Source: Acidobacteriota bacterium
Lineage (GTDB): Bacteria; Acidobacteriota; Terriglobia; Terriglobales; Acidobacteriaceae
Assembly (NCBI GenBank): GCA_021799405.1
Contig: JAJZAL010000243.1
Span: 1-7,810, forward strand
DNA: 7,810 bases
Direction: 5' to 3'
Shown here: positions 1 through 5,427 of the stretch, piece after piece
How the letters are laid out: every line of letters starts with the position of its first letter
Numbering within the stretch: the stretch's first letter is position 1
Notes under the pieces: generated by a model
Seen by the model: only the letters and a program-made list of their open reading frames with translations
The model's database searches: none
Told to the model about the DNA's origin: nothing
Program-made: the position numbers and the translations under genes

Positions 1-1
1 G

Positions 2-403
2 ATTCTTATCTGGGTCGCCCTGGATATATGGGGAGTATCGAAGTGCTCCATGTCCGGAAGCCTCATGGGCAGGATCAAAATCAAAGGAATGTTGGGGGCG
101 CTTGTCCTGGGACTGGCCTACGGCATCCTGTCGGGTTCCTGCACCTTCGGTTTCATTGCTCCCATACTCGCCATTATCACGATGCAGCAAAAGGTCCTGA
201 CCGGGATCATGTACATCGTGCTTTTCGGTATCGGTCAGTGCATACCCATTGCCGTCGCAGGCAGCTCGACCGCCAAGGTCAGGAAACTCCTCGAAAGCAG
301 TTCGTTTCACGAAGGAAGCCATTGGTTCAGGAAATGCGCCGGCATCGCCATAGGTATTTTGGGCATCTATTTTGTGATCCATCCATTCGTGGGTATGTTG
401 TGA
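2..403 (+). CDS. ccdA: CcdA/DsbD-type transmembrane thiol-electron carrier, C-terminal part (5' end outside window)
   Basis: The frame is open from base 2, with no stop back to the window edge, so this is the C-terminal 133 residues of a gene that begins upstream. An ATG at position 50 is internal and is not the start. At least three hydrophobic segments are visible. The most diagnostic is a glycine-rich helix reading LAYGILSGSCTFGF, followed by APIL. This matches the second half of the CcdA/DsbD membrane domain, where a conserved cysteine in a small-residue helix pairs with a cysteine in the first helix, which is not in view. CcdA proteins carry electrons from cytoplasmic thioredoxin across the inner membrane to periplasmic thioredoxin-like proteins, for cytochrome c maturation or disulfide reduction. 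The usual Pro-Cys is Ser-Cys here. A charged loop (SSTAKVRKLLESSSFHEG) precedes the last helix, and the protein ends FVIHPFVGML. The family is fairly sure; the physiological partner cannot be told from the window. Confidence 0.75.
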   Translation: MLIWVALDIWGVSKCSMSGSLMGRIKIKGMLGALVLGLAYGILSGSCTFGFIAPILAIITMQQKVLTGIMYIVLFGIGQCIPIAVAGSSTAKVRKLLESSSFHEGSHWFRKCAGIAIGILGIYFVIHPFVGML

Positions 404-420
404 TAAATGTCATGCAGCGA

Positions 421-822
421 TCAGCACGTACGTTTGATATGCAGTTTGCTCCATGCTATGAGTTCAGCATACGTGGTGCCCTTAGGGAAGAATTCGACCA
501 CTCCCATTTCTTTGATCCGTTGGATATCTTCATCCTCCAGAAAACCTCCGGCCGTAACTTTGATTTGTGACAGGTTTTCTTTTGCGAGCAACTCAAAGAT
601 TTTGGCGAAGTCTGTAATTTTTGCTCCAGGCAGAGTCGTAATGCCTATGTGATCGGCTGATTCCTGAAGGGCTGCGGTTACAATTGCCTGAGGGTCCTGT
701 ATCGTCGTATAGATTACCTCAAAACCGGCCTCACTGAATGCTGCACCCAACTTAAAGATGGCGGGCTCATAACCTTCGCCCAATTTCGCCATCAAAATTC
801 TGACTTTGTCATGGTCCATCAT
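421..822 (-). CDS. B12-binding-domain fold protein (methylmalonyl-CoA mutase C-terminal type) lacking the cobalt-ligand His
   Basis: This 133-residue single-domain protein aligns along its length with the cobalamin-binding domain of methylmalonyl-CoA mutase and related small subunits. Shared features are the first strand (VRILMAKLG), helix 1 followed by AGFEVIYT (residues 32-39), IVTAALQESADHIGITTLPGA (47-67), the VTAGGF strand-turn (89-94) and EDEDIQRIKEMGVVEFFPKGTT (96-117). In the family the first loop carries DxHxxG, whose His coordinates cobalt. Here residues 14-20 are LGEGYEP, with Tyr18 where His is expected and the Asp position deleted. The nucleotide-loop Gly-Gly (92-93) is kept. The protein therefore probably keeps the flavodoxin-like fold but not His-on cobalamin binding, and no catalytic mutase domain is attached. 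It could bind another ligand or act as a regulatory subunit; its function is not known. Two adjacent ATG codons begin the frame. A strong AGGAAGGA lies only 3 bases from the first and 6 from the second, so the start at 819 is also likely. Confidence 0.85.
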   Translation of the reverse strand: MMDHDKVRILMAKLGEGYEPAIFKLGAAFSEAGFEVIYTTIQDPQAIVTAALQESADHIGITTLPGAKITDFAKIFELLAKENLSQIKVTAGGFLEDEDIQRIKEMGVVEFFPKGTTYAELIAWSKLHIKRTC

Positions 823-825
823 CCG

Positions 826-833
826 TCCTTCCT
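826..833 (-). promoter_or_regulatory. Ribosome binding site of the B12-fold gene
   Basis: On the minus strand AGGAAGGA sits 3 bases before the first ATG (822) and 6 bases before the second (819). The spacing favours the second ATG. Just upstream of it, the leader has a small inverted repeat GAATC/GATTC (841-845 and 850-854), flanked by ATG/CAT (838-840 and 858-860). This repeat could be a short hairpin or an operator half-site. Confidence 0.6.
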
Positions 834-858
834 GCTCATGGAATCTAATGATTCTTTC

Positions 859-888
859 ATCGTAAAACTTATCTTAGAATACCATCAA
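859..888 (-). promoter_or_regulatory. Possible weak sigma70-type promoter for the B12-fold gene
   Basis: Reading leftward, TTGATG (888-883) and TACGAT (864-859) are separated by 18 bases. They match the sigma70 boxes at about 5/6 and 4/6. This would give a short leader of about 30 bases. The match is modest, and the gene could instead be served by a transcript starting near 1122 that reads through the terminator-like hairpin at 905-947. Confidence 0.22.
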
Positions 889-904
889 CCTGAGATTGCG
901 GCAC

Positions 905-947
905 AAAAAAAGTCGAGGTTTCCTTGAGTGAGCCGGCATGAACCTCG
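905..947 (-). terminator. Intrinsic terminator-like hairpin, leftward
   Basis: CGAGGTT (914-920) and AACCTCG (941-947) are perfect inverse complements enclosing a 20-base loop. Leftward, the 3' arm is followed by two bases and then seven Ts (A905-A911 on the + strand), the layout of a rho-independent terminator. It faces leftward, yet no protein gene lies to its right on that strand. It must therefore end a non-coding transcript, act as an attenuator in the leader of the B12-fold gene, or be a relic. The 7-bp stem with a long loop is of moderate strength. Confidence 0.5.
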
Positions 948-1122
948 CCTATCCCCGGAATGGGGCTTGCATTTGCTCCGGCCCTCCACCGGACCTCTTT
1001 TCCGCCCATCGTCTCGTGCATTGTACGTGAGGGAGCGGCCCGGGGTTTTAAGACCGGCGCAATGCCAGTATATTTTCGGATCTAAATGTGATCTTCGATT
1101 TTCGCCACCTCCCAAAATCTAT
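905..1122 (-). ncRNA. Candidate structured small RNA (or structured leader) transcribed leftward
   Basis: A leftward promoter-like pair (AGTCAT 1152-1157 and AATATA 1129-1134 on the + strand) would start RNA near 1122, and the terminator-like hairpin would end it near 905, giving about 215 nt. Between them lie two further nested stems. In domain 1, GGGAG (1031-1035) pairs with CTCCC (1109-1113) and, after a small internal loop, GGC (1037-1039) pairs with GCC (1104-1106). A CCGG/CCGG inner hairpin is possible within it. In domain 2, ATGGGGC (960-966) pairs with GCCCAT (1004-1009) with one bulge, enclosing the perfect TCCGG/CCGGA stem (977-981 and 989-993). The order promoter, domain 1, domain 2, terminator is what an independent RNA gene would show. 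I do not recognise a known class: no B12 box, and no RNase P, tmRNA or SRP signature. This is inference from pairing by eye; covariation has not been tested. Confidence 0.28.
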
Positions 1123-1123
1123 C

Positions 1124-1154
1124 TTGACAATATATTGCCATATCCCTATATAGT
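1124..1154 (+). promoter_or_regulatory. Sigma70-type promoter of the efflux operon
   Basis: A perfect TTGACA (1124-1129) is followed, after 17 bases, by TATATA (1147-1152). With a 19-base spacer there is also TATAGT (1149-1154), a 5/6 match. Transcription would begin near 1160 and give a leader of about 70 bases before the ATG at 1229. This is the best promoter seen upstream of the operon, and no comparable sequence was noticed inside the operon. Confidence 0.6.
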
Positions 1155-1155
1155 C
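1126..1155. repeat. Imperfect inverted repeat covering the promoter (operator candidate)
   Basis: GACAATAT (1126-1133) and ATATAGTC (1148-1155) form an inverted repeat with 7 of 8 positions symmetric and 14 bases between the arms. The left arm lies inside a perfect 10-base palindrome, CAATATATTG (1128-1137). Position and size suit a dimeric repressor such as the TetR-type regulators known for ybhGFSR-like operons. No regulator gene is in the window, and AT-rich promoter boxes can look palindromic by chance. Confidence 0.35.
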
Positions 1156-1157
1156 AT
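1129..1157 (-). promoter_or_regulatory. Overlapping leftward promoter-like sequence
   Basis: On the minus strand ATGACT (1157-1152, 4/6 to TTGACA) and TATATT (1134-1129, 5/6 to TATAAT) are 17 bases apart. They are laid over the rightward promoter, so two polymerases could not occupy the site together. The predicted start is near 1122, at the edge of the structured region that ends in the leftward terminator-like hairpin. Confidence 0.35.
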
Positions 1158-1211
1158 CCTCGAATCCCATTGACGCTCCCTTGCTCCATCCGGGACTCGA
1201 GATTCCATTTC

Positions 1212-1219
1212 GGGAGGGG
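1212..1219 (+). promoter_or_regulatory. Ribosome binding site of the TolC-family gene
   Basis: GGGAGGGG ends 9 bases before the ATG at 1229 and fixes that start. The upstream CTCCC at 1176-1180 is complementary to GGGAG (1212-1216), so the site could be partly sequestered in the leader RNA. The 5-bp pairing alone is weak. Confidence 0.7.
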
Positions 1220-1228
1220 TAATTCTTT

Positions 1229-2563
1229 ATGCAATTACACGGCTCGCCGGCCTTGAGTTCGCTGTGCCTGAAGCTGACCATCGTGGTTGTCCTGGTGTTC
1301 ACTGCCACCGCTGCCCGTGCGTATGATTTGCAGACGGCCTATCGGCAGGCCATGGCCACATCTCCTGCGATTGTCCGGGCACGAGCGCAGTTGGACGCAG
1401 AACTCGAAGGCCGCCCGCTGGCGCGCGCCGCTCTGCTCCCTCACCTTGGCGGGTTTGCCAGCGGAGGAATGAATAGCGCCCGTGTTACGGGATTGGGCCC
1501 CATCCCGATTTCCACCGGGTATCATTCCGACGTCTTGAGCGCCACTCTGACGCAGTCTATTTTCGACGGCCAGGCATGGGAGTCCCTCAAACAGGCCGAC
1601 AGCCGCATCCGCGCCGGCGAAGCGGCCCTGGCTTCAACGGAACAGTCCCTCATGTTCGACGTTACGCAGGCATACTTCGAAGTGCTGCAGACACAGGCAG
1701 ACGAACGTGTCGCGCGGCAGCAGGTAAAACTGCTGCAAGCCATTGCCGACCAGACAAAGACAAGCCTGCGGGTCGGCAAAGGAGACATCATCTCCGTCCA
1801 GGAGGCGCAAGCGCAGCTTGATGCCGCAAAGACCGATCTGGTTGTGGCAAAAAACAGGGTAGCCATCTCGAAGGCCCAACTGGAGCAGCTGACGCATCAT
1901 CGGCCCGGCGCGCTGCAGGACGTCAAAGTGCTACACGTGATTGGCCCTCAGCCCGACTCGCTAACCCCATGGATCGAAAGCGCATTGAAGAACCAGCCTC
2001 TGCTGCAGCAGGCGAGGGCATCCCTGGAGACATCAAAAGAGCAGGTAGAATATGAGAAGCGAGCCCGTTGGCCGACCTTGACCCTCAACGGATTCGTCGA
2101 GCACGCGGCCGGCACGCTGATTCCCCCCCTGACGATGAACCAGGCCGGCGCGGTGGTGAGCGTTTCGATACCTTTTTTCGAGGGCGGGGCCATCAGGGCG
2201 AGGGTTCGCCAGGCCGAAGCCCTGTCGCATGCGAGCGGGGCCAAGGTTCTCGCCCTTAAGGACCAGATCAGGCTAGATACGCAGGCGGCCTTTCTGACCC
2301 TGCAGGACAGCGTTGCGCGATTCGATGCCACGCAAGCCTCCGTCGCCTCGGCACGGCTTTCCATGGAAGGGACTCGGAAGGGCTATGAGATCGGCACCCG
2401 TTCTCTCGTCGACCTCCTTACCGCAACCACCAACTATGCAGGGGCTCGGCGCAATTACTATCTGGCTCTCTATTCGCACCTGGTCGCACGCATTCAGCTC
2501 AAGGCCGCGGCGGGCGTTCTCACATCACAGGATATAGAGTCCCTCAACACCCTGCTGCACTAG
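1229..2563 (+). CDS. TolC-family outer-membrane efflux channel
   Basis: This 444-residue outer-membrane factor is the usual length for the family. It would trimerise into a beta-barrel with a periplasmic alpha-helical tunnel and provide the exit duct of the pump. Residues 1-31 look like a Sec signal peptide: a Lys at 15, a hydrophobic core LTIVVVLVFTATA, and a likely cut after ARA, before YDLQ. There is no lipobox cysteine, so it is not a lipid-anchored NodT-type channel. Two outer-membrane efflux (OEP) repeats are visible. The first carries LLPHLGG (69-75), VTQAYFEVLQTQ (145-156) and VGKGDIISVQEAQAQLDAAK (182-201). The second carries WPTLTLNG (281-288), VSIPFFEGGAIRARV (312-326) and a C-terminal GTRSLVDLLTATTNYAGARR (389-408). 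It is the first gene of the operon, 37 bases before the adaptor gene. Its substrate is set by the ABC pump rather than by this protein. The family is very sure. Confidence 0.93.
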   Translation: MQLHGSPALSSLCLKLTIVVVLVFTATAARAYDLQTAYRQAMATSPAIVRARAQLDAELEGRPLARAALLPHLGGFASGGMNSARVTGLGPIPISTGYHSDVLSATLTQSIFDGQAWESLKQADSRIRAGEAALASTEQSLMFDVTQAYFEVLQTQADERVARQQVKLLQAIADQTKTSLRVGKGDIISVQEAQAQLDAAKTDLVVAKNRVAISKAQLEQLTHHRPGALQDVKVLHVIGPQPDSLTPWIESALKNQPLLQQARASLETSKEQVEYEKRARWPTLTLNGFVEHAAGTLIPPLTMNQAGAVVSVSIPFFEGGAIRARVRQAEALSHASGAKVLALKDQIRLDTQAAFLTLQDSVARFDATQASVASARLSMEGTRKGYEIGTRSLVDLLTATTNYAGARRNYYLALYSHLVARIQLKAAAGVLTSQDIESLNTLLH

Positions 2564-2600
2564 CGCTTTCACGGCCCGGACGAGAAACGGAGACCCATAG

Positions 2601-3686
2601 ATGGCAGCGAAGAAAAAGATCCGCATAATCGCAGTAGTCCTGATCGCATTGGCTTTGGTCGGCACGTTTGTCGCCCGCCATTTTTGGGGCGGTCGTGCTC
2701 CCCGATCAAGTATCACGCTTTATGGCAACGTCGATATTCGCCAAGTGCAGCTCGCATTCAACGACAGCGAACGTATCGATAAGCTGCTGGTAGATGAGGG
2801 TGCTGCTGTGCGCGCCGGGCAACTGGTCGGCCAGTTAGCCACACAGCGCTTTCGCGATGCGGTGGCGCGCTGCCGGGCTGATGTGGCCGAACAAAGACAG
2901 ATTGTCGCCCGCCTGTTGGCGGGCAGCCGTCCCGAAGAGATCGCCCGGGCGCGGGCCGATCTTGCTGCAGCGGAAGCAGATGTCAGGGCGGCGCAAGCCA
3001 ATGTGGAAAATTCCGAGGCGCTGTATGGCCGTCAGCAGGCCCTGGCGGAGAAGCAGTACGTCTCGCTGCAGGTCAGGGACGACGCCCGTCGCGGCTTGCT
3101 GGTCGCTCGGGCCGACCTGGAGGCCAAAGAGAAAATTGCAGCAGCCAGGTACCAGGCCCTGAAGCTCGCCGTCGTCGGACCGCGCAAGGAAGATATTGCT
3201 GCGGCCAAGGCCAAACTGCAATCAGAAATGGCTGTGCTCGCGACGGCGCAAAAGAACCTTGCGGATACGCAGCTCTACGCGCCCGCGGACGGCGTCATTC
3301 AAGACCGGCTCCTGGAACCTGGCGACATGGCAAGCCCGCAGACTCCGGTATTTACACTCGCTCTGGACAATCCCGTCTGGGTTCGGGCATATCTGCCGGA
3401 ACCGGAGCTGGGCAAAGTGGCTCTCGGCATGACCGCATGGATTTCCACCGACAGCTTCCCGGGGAAGCGCTTCCGAGGCTGGATTGGATTCATTTCGCCG
3501 GTGGCGGAGTTTACGCCCAAAAGCGTAGAAACCACCCAACTGCGCTCGCAGCTTGTCTATCGCGTCCGTGTCTATGCCTGCAATCCCGATCACCGCCTGC
3601 GGCTGGGAATGCCTGCAACGGTAGATATTCCACTGGTGGGCAATCCTGCGCACGCTGTGCCCATAAACCCCTGCGAAACGCACTGA
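2601..3686 (+). CDS. ybhG: YbhG-type periplasmic adaptor (HlyD/membrane fusion family)
   Basis: The 361-residue adaptor links the inner-membrane ABC transporter to the outer-membrane channel. A basic N-terminus (AAKKKIR) and a hydrophobic stretch at about 9-25 form a signal anchor or uncleaved signal. Next come the first half of a lipoyl-like domain (LYGNVDIRQVQLAF, 40-53; DEGAAVRAGQLVGQL, 65-79) and a long Ala/Glu/Arg-rich coiled-coil hairpin (about 85-222). Each of its arms is introduced by a related motif: GSRPEEIARARADL (108-121) and VGPRKEDIAAAKAKL (192-206). The second lipoyl half is LYAPADGVIQDRLLEPGD (225-242), followed by a beta-barrel region with WVRAYLPEPELGKV (260-273), IGFISPVAEFTPKSVET (295-311) and LVYRVRV (318-324). 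The last two are close to E. coli YbhG as I remember it. GGAG at 2589-2592, 8 bases before the ATG, supports the start. The stop is 1 base before the ABC gene. Confidence 0.92.
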   Translation: MAAKKKIRIIAVVLIALALVGTFVARHFWGGRAPRSSITLYGNVDIRQVQLAFNDSERIDKLLVDEGAAVRAGQLVGQLATQRFRDAVARCRADVAEQRQIVARLLAGSRPEEIARARADLAAAEADVRAAQANVENSEALYGRQQALAEKQYVSLQVRDDARRGLLVARADLEAKEKIAAARYQALKLAVVGPRKEDIAAAKAKLQSEMAVLATAQKNLADTQLYAPADGVIQDRLLEPGDMASPQTPVFTLALDNPVWVRAYLPEPELGKVALGMTAWISTDSFPGKRFRGWIGFISPVAEFTPKSVETTQLRSQLVYRVRVYACNPDHRLRLGMPATVDIPLVGNPAHAVPINPCETH

Positions 3687-3687
3687 C

Positions 3688-5427
3688 ATGGATGCCGTCG
3701 CTGTCACGAACCTGGCCAAGTCTTTCGGTAGCGGAGCTACGCGCAGGAATGCGCTAAAAGGCATATCCCTGCGGCTTCCCGCCGGCACCATGACAGCGCT
3801 CATCGGTCCGGATGGCGCGGGAAAGACCACAATGCTGCGCACCCTGGCAGGCATCCTTACACCGGATACGGGGGAAGTCAGCGTGCTGGGCCACAGACTG
3901 CCTAAAGAAGCCCTGGCGTTACAACGCCGTATCGGCTACATGCCGCAGCACTTCGGGCTGTACGAGGATCTGAGCGTTCAGGAAAACCTGACATTATTCG
4001 CCGACCTGCACGGGATAGCCCGGAACGCGCGGGATGGCCGCTTTGCGGACCTTCTAACCATGACGGCCCTGGGACCGTTCCGGAAACGTCTGGCAGGACA
4101 ACTGTCGGGCGGCATGAAACAGAAGCTCGGATTGGCTTGCACGCTGGTTCACCCGCCGGAGTTGCTGCTGCTCGACGAAGCGAGCGTGGGTGTGGACCCG
4201 ATTTCTCGCCGGGAGATCTGGGGCATCATCCGAGAGCAGGTGGTTACTCACGGCATAACGATCCTGCTCAGCACCGCCTATATGGACGAAGCGGAGCGCT
4301 GCGATCGCGTCATTATTCTGCATGAGGGAGAAATTCTCGCCCGGGGGCGCCCAGCGGAGATCTCAGCGCCACTGGAGGGACGGTCGTTTCTCTTTGAGCT
4401 GCCGGAAAACATTTCTGCGGCGCCGCGAACCTTACAGTCCAGAATGGCCGGCTTGCCCGGCGTCATTGACACGGTCATCCAGGCAAATGGGTTGCGCATC
4501 GTGATGGAACAACCAGGCCCACCCGCAGTGCCCGCCGATCTTGGCAGCCACGGAACGCTCAAGCCGTCGCCCCCACGGCTGGAGGACGCTTTTGTGAGTC
4601 TTCTTTACGGCAGGGTGCGGCGTCATGTGATTGCGGCGCCGCGTGAAACCGGGGCAAGCGACGGCACGGTGGTCATAGAGGTCCACGATCTCTATCGTTA
4701 CTTCGGCGATTTCCCGGCGGTTAAGGGCGTCAGCTTTTCGGTGCGCAAGGGCGAGATCTTCGGACTTTTGGGCGCCAACGGCGCAGGCAAATCTACGACA
4801 TTTCGCATGTTGTGCGGGCTGCTGCCGTCCTCCTCCGGAACACTCCGGGTCGCCGGGCTCGATCTTCGCAAAGCGCCGGCCGCAACGCGGGCTCGCATCG
4901 GCTATGTATCCCAGCGGTTTTCGCTCTACACGGCCCTTAGCGTGAAACAAAACATGGAGTTTTTTGCCTCGGCCTACGGACTCCAAAACCAGAAAAAGAA
5001 AAGCCGGATCGCCCGGGCGCTTGAAGAATTCGAGCTTACTGCCTATGTAGCGACAAATGCGGGCGACCTGCCGCTGGGGTACAAGCAGCGCCTCGCCCTG
5101 GCGTGCGCTTTGATGCACGAGCCCGACATCGTTTTCCTGGATGAGCCGACCTCCGGCGTGGACCCGCTGGCGCGGCGCGAGTTCTGGACGCGCCTTAACG
5201 CTTTGGCGCGGGAAGGAACAACCTGCCTCGTGACAACTCACTTCCTGGAGGAAGCGGAATACTGCGACCGTCTGGTGTTGATGTCCCTTGGAGAAGTGCT
5301 CGCACAGGGAACTCCCTCCGAAATCAAAGCCGCAGTCCGCCGGCCCGACGAACCTGCGCCCGGCATGGAAGATGCTTTCATATCGATCATCGAAGAACAT
5401 GAACGCACCAGCAGGAGGGCGTCATGA
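3688..5427 (+). CDS. ybhF: YbhF-type ABC transporter ATPase with two fused nucleotide-binding domains
   Basis: The 579-residue cytoplasmic protein powers the pump. NBD1 has Walker A GPDGAGKTT (40-48), Q-loop Gln87, signature LSGGMKQ (139-145) and Walker B LLLLDE (159-164, Glu164 catalytic). Its H-loop reads STAYMDEAE, with Ala197 replacing the switch His. NBD2 has Walker A GANGAGKST (362-370), Gln409, Walker B IVFLDE (481-486) and His518 in TTHFLEEAE, but a divergent signature LPLGYKQ (461-467). From memory, E. coli YbhF shows the same asymmetry, so this is a family trait rather than damage. A linker of about 110 residues joins the domains. Each NBD is followed by a segment with an EDAF motif (RLEDAFVSLL, 297-306; GMEDAFISII, 559-568). 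The start is 1 base after the adaptor stop (TGAcATG) with no clear ribosome binding site, which suggests coupling. The end overlaps the next gene by ATGA. It would pair with both permeases below. Confidence 0.94.
   Translation: MDAVAVTNLAKSFGSGATRRNALKGISLRLPAGTMTALIGPDGAGKTTMLRTLAGILTPDTGEVSVLGHRLPKEALALQRRIGYMPQHFGLYEDLSVQENLTLFADLHGIARNARDGRFADLLTMTALGPFRKRLAGQLSGGMKQKLGLACTLVHPPELLLLDEASVGVDPISRREIWGIIREQVVTHGITILLSTAYMDEAERCDRVIILHEGEILARGRPAEISAPLEGRSFLFELPENISAAPRTLQSRMAGLPGVIDTVIQANGLRIVMEQPGPPAVPADLGSHGTLKPSPPRLEDAFVSLLYGRVRRHVIAAPRETGASDGTVVIEVHDLYRYFGDFPAVKGVSFSVRKGEIFGLLGANGAGKSTTFRMLCGLLPSSSGTLRVAGLDLRKAPAATRARIGYVSQRFSLYTALSVKQNMEFFASAYGLQNQKKKSRIARALEEFELTAYVATNAGDLPLGYKQRLALACALMHEPDIVFLDEPTSGVDPLARREFWTRLNALAREGTTCLVTTHFLEEAEYCDRLVLMSLGEVLAQGTPSEIKAAVRRPDEPAPGMEDAFISIIEEHERTSRRAS
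5413..5419 (+). promoter_or_regulatory. Ribosome binding site inside the 3' end of the ybhF-like gene
   Basis: AGGAGGG lies 4 bases before the overlapping ATG at 5424 and 10 bases before an in-frame ATG at 5430. The ATGA overlap favours the first by coupling, while the spacing favours the second. The difference is only two residues (Met-Ile). Confidence 0.6.

Larger units (their letters stand above)
823..1228. other. About 400-base intergenic region between divergent genes, structured rather than empty
   Basis: No protein gene is supported here. The open frames on both strands are rich in Arg, Pro and Gly, lack ribosome binding sites and look like nothing known. Reading from left to right, the region holds the ribosome binding site and possible weak promoter of the B12-fold gene (826-888), a leftward terminator-like hairpin (905-947), two stem-loop domains (960-1009 and 1031-1113), overlapping promoter-like sequences facing both ways inside a dyad (1124-1157), and the leader and ribosome binding site of the efflux operon (about 1160-1228). 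A dispersed intergenic repeat is a reasonable alternative for 905-1113. Confidence 0.6.

Noticed and set aside
28..570. Open frame across the end of the CcdA-type gene and into the opposing gene
   Set aside because: The translation is rich in His and Arg and lacks membrane segments. The overlapping CcdA frame and the B12-fold gene on the other strand both show family motifs.
953..965. Separate CCCC/GGGG hairpin at 953-956 and 962-965
   Set aside because: Only four pairs, and the right arm is better used in the 960-966 with 1004-1009 stem. It may be an alternative fold but is not a separate feature.
841..1120. Cobalamin riboswitch upstream of the B12-fold gene
   Set aside because: It would be an attractive idea next to a B12-type gene, but I found no GCCACTG-like B12 box or the other conserved cobalamin-riboswitch segments on the minus strand.
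1048..1308. Leftward open frame across the promoter region and the start of the TolC-family gene
   Set aside because: It crosses the promoter, the ribosome binding site and the signal peptide of a well-supported gene, and shows no domain or plausible start signal.
4432..5400. Long open frame (322 codons) antisense to the ybhF-like gene
   Set aside because: It mirrors the codon bias of a clearly conserved gene, has no recognisable motifs or ribosome binding site, and is expected by chance in G+C-rich sequence.
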